Shown here: in pieces, positions 59,501-64,000 of the stretch | How positions within the stretch are numbered: position 1 is the stretch's first letter | Layout: each line of letters opens with the position of its first letter | DNA from: Puffinus mauretanicus | Lineage: Eukaryota > Chordata > Aves > Procellariiformes > Procellariidae | NCBI GenBank assembly: GCA_023333565.1 | Contig: JAJKFH010003108.1 | Span: 434,001 to 498,000 of the forward strand | Length of the DNA: 64,000 bases | Direction: 5' to 3' | Position numbers and translations under genes: made by a program | The notes under the pieces: model-generated | Databases searched by the model: none | Told to the model about the DNA's origin: nothing | The model's input: only the letters and a program-made list of their open reading frames with translations

Positions 59501-62500
59501 TCCGAAAAAGTACACTTAATTACTCAATAATACATGGTAGTCTGAATCAATTGATTTTTATTACTGTGATACTGCGTGGGCCAAAAAACTTCTAAATATG
59601 TGCTGATGGATGGTAACTTTCTTGTTGCTGCTCTGTTTTTTTGCTGTGCCTTTCATTTAACTGTTCATGCAGCTTTTCTGCTGCGTGCTCAGCCTCCGTG
59701 GTCTCTACATGAAGATATTCTGCCTTCTGCCAGTGGTGCAAGGAAGCTGTATCCACGATAGGGAGCAACCTGTTCAAGTGTTATCCAAAGTGATGTTCCT
59801 TTTTTTTTAGCCACAACCACATCATGGCTATTGGCAGGTTTTGAGTAATAACACCAAGTGAAAAAAAGATTTGCAAGTATGCATTGCAACTATAAAGATA
59901 CTTTCAGAAAGCTTCAAATTATTTTTCACAAGGCTCAGTTGACTTGCCGTGCTGATGAAGAGAAAACCAGCAAGTTTCCCAGTTCTGCAAGGGCTCTGTT
60001 TGCTGCACTGTTACTTCCTTTTGCTTTGCTTCAACCCAGAATGAAACTTCCAAAATTCTAATATTAACAGAACAAAAACCTGACCTTAAAAAAAGTCTTG
60101 TTCTGCAGTTGCTGTTTCAGAAGCACTTTGAAGGTTTTTTCCCTTAATATTTCCATTAGATCTAAGTGTATGAGAAACAGGAGTACACTATTCCCCTTGG
60201 GTGAAGAGTATCCCTAGAGAGAATAAAAGTTGCAATACTACGTATTTTCACAAATGAAGGGTCTAGGACTACAATGAACCTAACTGCTGAATTGAGCATT
60301 CTAAGATAGTCCTGGGTTAAAAATAGATTTCTTTGAGATCAGTGTTTGATAATACTGAGAAACAGAGGATAAGTAAGATGGGAAGAGCATAATAGTATTA
60401 CCCCTGCCCATCCCCTTTCTTCAGAAGCCTGTGACATTTGCATATTGATGCAAAACTCAGTGAGGAGCCTTCATGGGTATCTGTGTAACTGGTTTATTTG
60501 GGTTACATTTATCAGTGTAACGGGTTTATTTTATCAAGAGATTAAAAGCTTTTCCATTGGATAGACATTTAAAATTAACCTTTGGAAAATAGAAGCATTA
60601 GCATGTTTTCAGAAGCTAATTAGCAATTAGTTAATCTCTCATAAAGGTCTTGTTATTGAATGTCTACCAGAATTCCAGTGCTGCTGTTTGGGTGCACTCC
60701 TCTTGCTTCTGTGTTTCCAGTTGGAACTGGGCAAAGTCCAGAAACTATCTTTAGGTCTGAATCTCAAGGAAAGACTCCCCACCCAAAATACGTCCTTGGC
60801 ATGTAAAAATTGTTTATCCCAATGCTGCAAGTTCAAAGTCAAAACTCTTCCAGAGTCCTTGCCATCCAGAGAACAGTGGGGGCTGTTTGTCATGCAAACA
60901 CCCCTTTAGTGTGTCCTGCATAAGACCAGAAACTTGCCAGCGTCCTGGGAACTTCAACAGAGAATTTTTAATACACACAAAAAACCAGTACATATGTCTT
61001 AAATTCCACAGACCAAACACTTTCTTGGTAGCTTTCTTGGTAGTTGTAAAACAAGTAACAGTATTCAGTGCAATAGAAGAACAGCTTTTTGGCTTTGATA
61101 GTAATTGATCCCCAGTATTCCTAAGATTTAATTTGTTTGATGAGAAACAGAACTTCTGCAAAGGGAGTAAATCTTCATGGATGAGGAATAACAGCTGTTA
61201 AATTATTTCTGCTGCTTTTTACCTCTTTGCTTACAGAGCTCTATTTTGGATGGCAGCCAGTGTATGCTAGTTGGAAGGTGAGATAGCAGGTTTTATTATA
61301 TGAGTCAGTCCCAAGTGTTAAAAACCTGAATACACTAAGAAGTAAAACAGATGTGGGTTCTTTTTCTGACTGTTCTCAATTCTGGCTTCTGTGTATAGAA
61401 GCTTTAATCCCATAAAAGTATTCAAATTAGTAGATTACCTTTGGAGGTTAACTCATAGCAAGGAGAATAACTCGAAGAACACATACTTACTATTTAAAAC
61501 AAGTGTGGTGCTGGTTGGATGTTGAGATTCAAAAATTTGGAATCTTACATTCCAGCAAATGAATGTTGACAAGGCACTACTCAAATTCAGACTTGCATAT
61601 TAAAGTCTTTATGAAGTTACAGCAGTGTTTTTTTTAAAGTTGCTTGAATGTAGAAATTTTTATTCTGTACTACAGCCTTCTGTTGTAGGCTGACATCTAA
61701 GCTTACTCTTTGATTAAAGATAAGCTATTGGCAACTGTGACATGCTTTTTAAAAACTTCACTTACATTGTAAATGGTATTTTCATCTGTAAATGGCTATT
61801 GGATACCAGAGAAAGGAATATAATATACAATACTGAATGTTAATTTATGCAGGAGTACTGGTACAAAGTATTTGCTGCATATTGCATGAGGGCGTGGTGT
61901 GCAAAGAGAGCAGGCATCAGCTGCTCCAGGAACCAAGAAGCTGGTTTCAAGCTACAGCACTGGACTACACAGCACAAAGGGCTGGAGTGGAAAAGGATTG
62001 AGAGGGATTTAAGATCTTTTTCTGCTTTTAACAGTCAACGCTGTGGACTTTTATTGTTTGAAACCCCCTTTTCAGTACTTGTAATTAATACTGATTTGAA
62101 ACTGTCATGCTTTTCCTGAGCATTAAAATGTGGTGCGCATTTTGTGCAGCTCTGTGTTCACAAAGGAATAAATGTGGATTTCTATCTCTTAAAGGAGTGC
62201 ATTGCAAAACGACTCGAAGGGTAAAAAGCATTTAAGTTGAGCGGTTAGATTCAGTCACCATTAACTTCCAGTGTGATGGCACCAGCTTGTTCTACTACAC
62301 CCTGTCTCCCACAGACCCTGTGTGGTGGTCATCCACGTTCCCCAGCGCGCCTGCCAGCGCACACGCTGGGCTGCGAGGCGTGCGTTACAGCTGGGTATTG
62401 GAGAGGAGCAGGGAGCTTGCTGTAAGAGAGCTGTTGGGCAGATAGAGGACAGGGGCAGAAGGAGGGAACACCAGTGAATGAAACTGGATTTGGTTTGGGG

Positions 62501-64000
62501 AGGGAGGCTGGAGCAGAGGAACATGGAGGGAGTTAGGTAGATTTAGGGAGCCTGCGGAATAGAGGAAAAAGGTTGGGGTGAGGTGGTGTATGCATTCCTT
62601 TGCTGCTTGTATTGAATGCGAAGGTAATGGGAGGAAGGGAACATGGAGGAATATTGGCCTGGGGATAGGGAGAGAAGCAAAGGGGTAAGATCACTTCTTT
62701 CTAGTTCTTGAGACAGACAAACAGAACCAAGCTGCTCTAAGTTTGAGGGCTACTCCCTTCACACACCTTGAACCCTCTTGATTTCAGTTGCAAAAAAGGC
62801 AGTAACAGCAAAAAGGATAGTATCAACACTGAGCACAAAAGACAGCCCTTTGTGTCACCAGCAGAGTTCAGCTACCCGGTGCCCTGCCACCTTCTTTCTG
62901 GGTGGGAGGCGGGGAGAGGATTTCAGCTGCTCGGGGGGCTGGCTTGCAGGAGAAGAGGCGGCTCAGGCCTGCCAAGTGAATGGCAGTGCACTGGTTGCCT
63001 GGTGAAAAGGCAGGTGTGTTCATCACGCTTGGGGATACGCAGCTATGACTTTCTCAATGGTCTGTGCGGCCAGCTCAAGTGAAAGTTGTTTGGTTCATAG
63101 TGTAGCTTATGTTTCTTCTCTATAATATACTTTTTCCGTGTGGGGGAGAGAGGAGAGCTGAGATGGGATGAACATAGGGCAATTCTGTTGGAGGATTTTT
63201 CCTGTCATCTTTCATACTCTCAGCTTAGTGTGGATACAGGAGTGTTAGCACAGAGCTCAGTTCAAAGCCACAGATGAGTTTTGGTCTTTTCTTTTGTGGT
63301 GTAAAATTAGAGAGGATTTTGGCTTGAGTCACTTCCTTGATCGTCCTTAAGTGAAAGCGATCAGCTAACCTAAATATTTGTTCTGAATGGGATAGATTTC
63401 CCTACCCATTAGGAGTGAAATGTCTCTAAATAGGTAATCCTGTTTATAGAGAACTGGTATTGTTTTACAGCTCTGTAGAAGACTTCTGCTTACGTCCTTA
63501 GAGGACCATAGCTACAATAAAATGCCACTACCCTTACTTACGGCATAGAAAGCACTGTAGCTAGTGGTGAGCAGTGAAAACAGTTTTAAAGCATTCCAGC
63601 ATTTATCGCATGGATTTTTTTTTTTTTTTTTAGATATCACATTTCAAATTTTACGGGCTTTGTCAAGCGAGTTATTATGTCAGTTGTTCTGCCCACGGCT
63701 TGTGTTGTGTTGATTGCTGGCCAGATGATCTCAGCTTTTACTGTGGACTAGGTCAGGGCAAGATCCTTACTGAAAGGCTTAAGAGCAGGCAATATTAGAT
63801 TTCAGCCATCCTCTTCCATAGCGAATAGTTGAATGCCCTTTTTGTTGGGAAGACCCAACTCTAATTCCACCTGAGAAGTTGATGTAGGACCATAAAACCT
63901 ATCTAAGAAGCAGCAGAAGCTGGAGGTTGGTTGAGATTGTTTTTCAGATCTGGTCTAAGAAGGTAGGAGGGTGATTGTGATAACTGGTGGCTTGTAGATT
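56593..64000 (+). other. CSGALNACT2: CSGALNACT2 intron 2 (runs off the window)
   Basis: AT-rich intron sequence. I looked for the next expected coding block (YYRTERD, FFKKADL) and did not find it, so exon 3 probably lies past the end. It contains a G10 run at 58836-58845, a 17-bp direct repeat at 60483-60531, a GC-richer patch near 62320-62400 and a T run at about 63615-63631. No other gene is recognised. Confidence 0.8.
60483..60531 (+). repeat. 17-bp near-identical direct repeat
   Basis: GTGTAACTGGTTTATTT at 60483-60499 and GTGTAACGGGTTTATTT at 60515-60531 differ at one base; the period is 32 bp. Confidence 0.8.

Overview
The window is vertebrate nuclear DNA, almost certainly from a bird. 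Short exons with GT-AG borders sit in long AT-rich introns. The protein fragments read closely to human RET and CSGALNACT2. Intron 15 of RET holds an old CR1 LINE 3' end, the typical avian repeat. There is no sign of bacterial, plasmid or phage DNA. The species cannot be fixed from sequence alone.

Region 1 (21-about 23960, + strand): the 3' half of the RET receptor tyrosine kinase gene. Eleven exons equivalent to human exons 10-20 can be placed to the base. They encode the end of the extracellular cysteine-rich domain, the transmembrane helix, the juxtamembrane segment, the complete kinase domain and both alternative C-terminal tails. The long tail (RET51 type) uses exon 20. The short tail (RET9 type) reads past the exon 19 donor to a stop at 20221-20223. 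All exon lengths agree with the human lengths as I remember them, every junction keeps frame, and no exon is broken. The upstream exons 1-9 lie outside the window.

Region 2 (about 23960-37280): about 13 kb of intergenic DNA with no recognisable gene, one small orphan GC/CpG-rich patch (about 30470-30640) and a few local duplications.

Region 3 (about 37285-38950): a large CpG island. It contains the probable promoter and non-coding first exon of CSGALNACT2, with a strong splice donor at 38145.

Region 4 (38145-55852): the long first intron of CSGALNACT2. It has an internal CpG-rich island at 52200-52450, a G-quadruplex candidate at 51888-51906 and a diverged tandem duplication at 42314-42485.

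Region 5 (55853-64000): the first coding exon of CSGALNACT2, followed by at least 7.4 kb of intron 2. This exon encodes the cytoplasmic tail, signal anchor, coiled-coil stem and start of the lumenal region. The catalytic exons lie beyond the window.

The two genes are neighbours in the same orientation, as in human. RET is a GDNF-family receptor at the cell surface. CSGALNACT2 is a Golgi enzyme that starts and extends chondroitin sulfate chains. Nothing suggests they work together; their adjacency is old synteny. I found no undescribed system. The most worthwhile leads are the intronic CpG island, the upstream ORFs that end on the CSGALNACT2 start, and a hairpin with a T tract just after the RET poly(A) signal.
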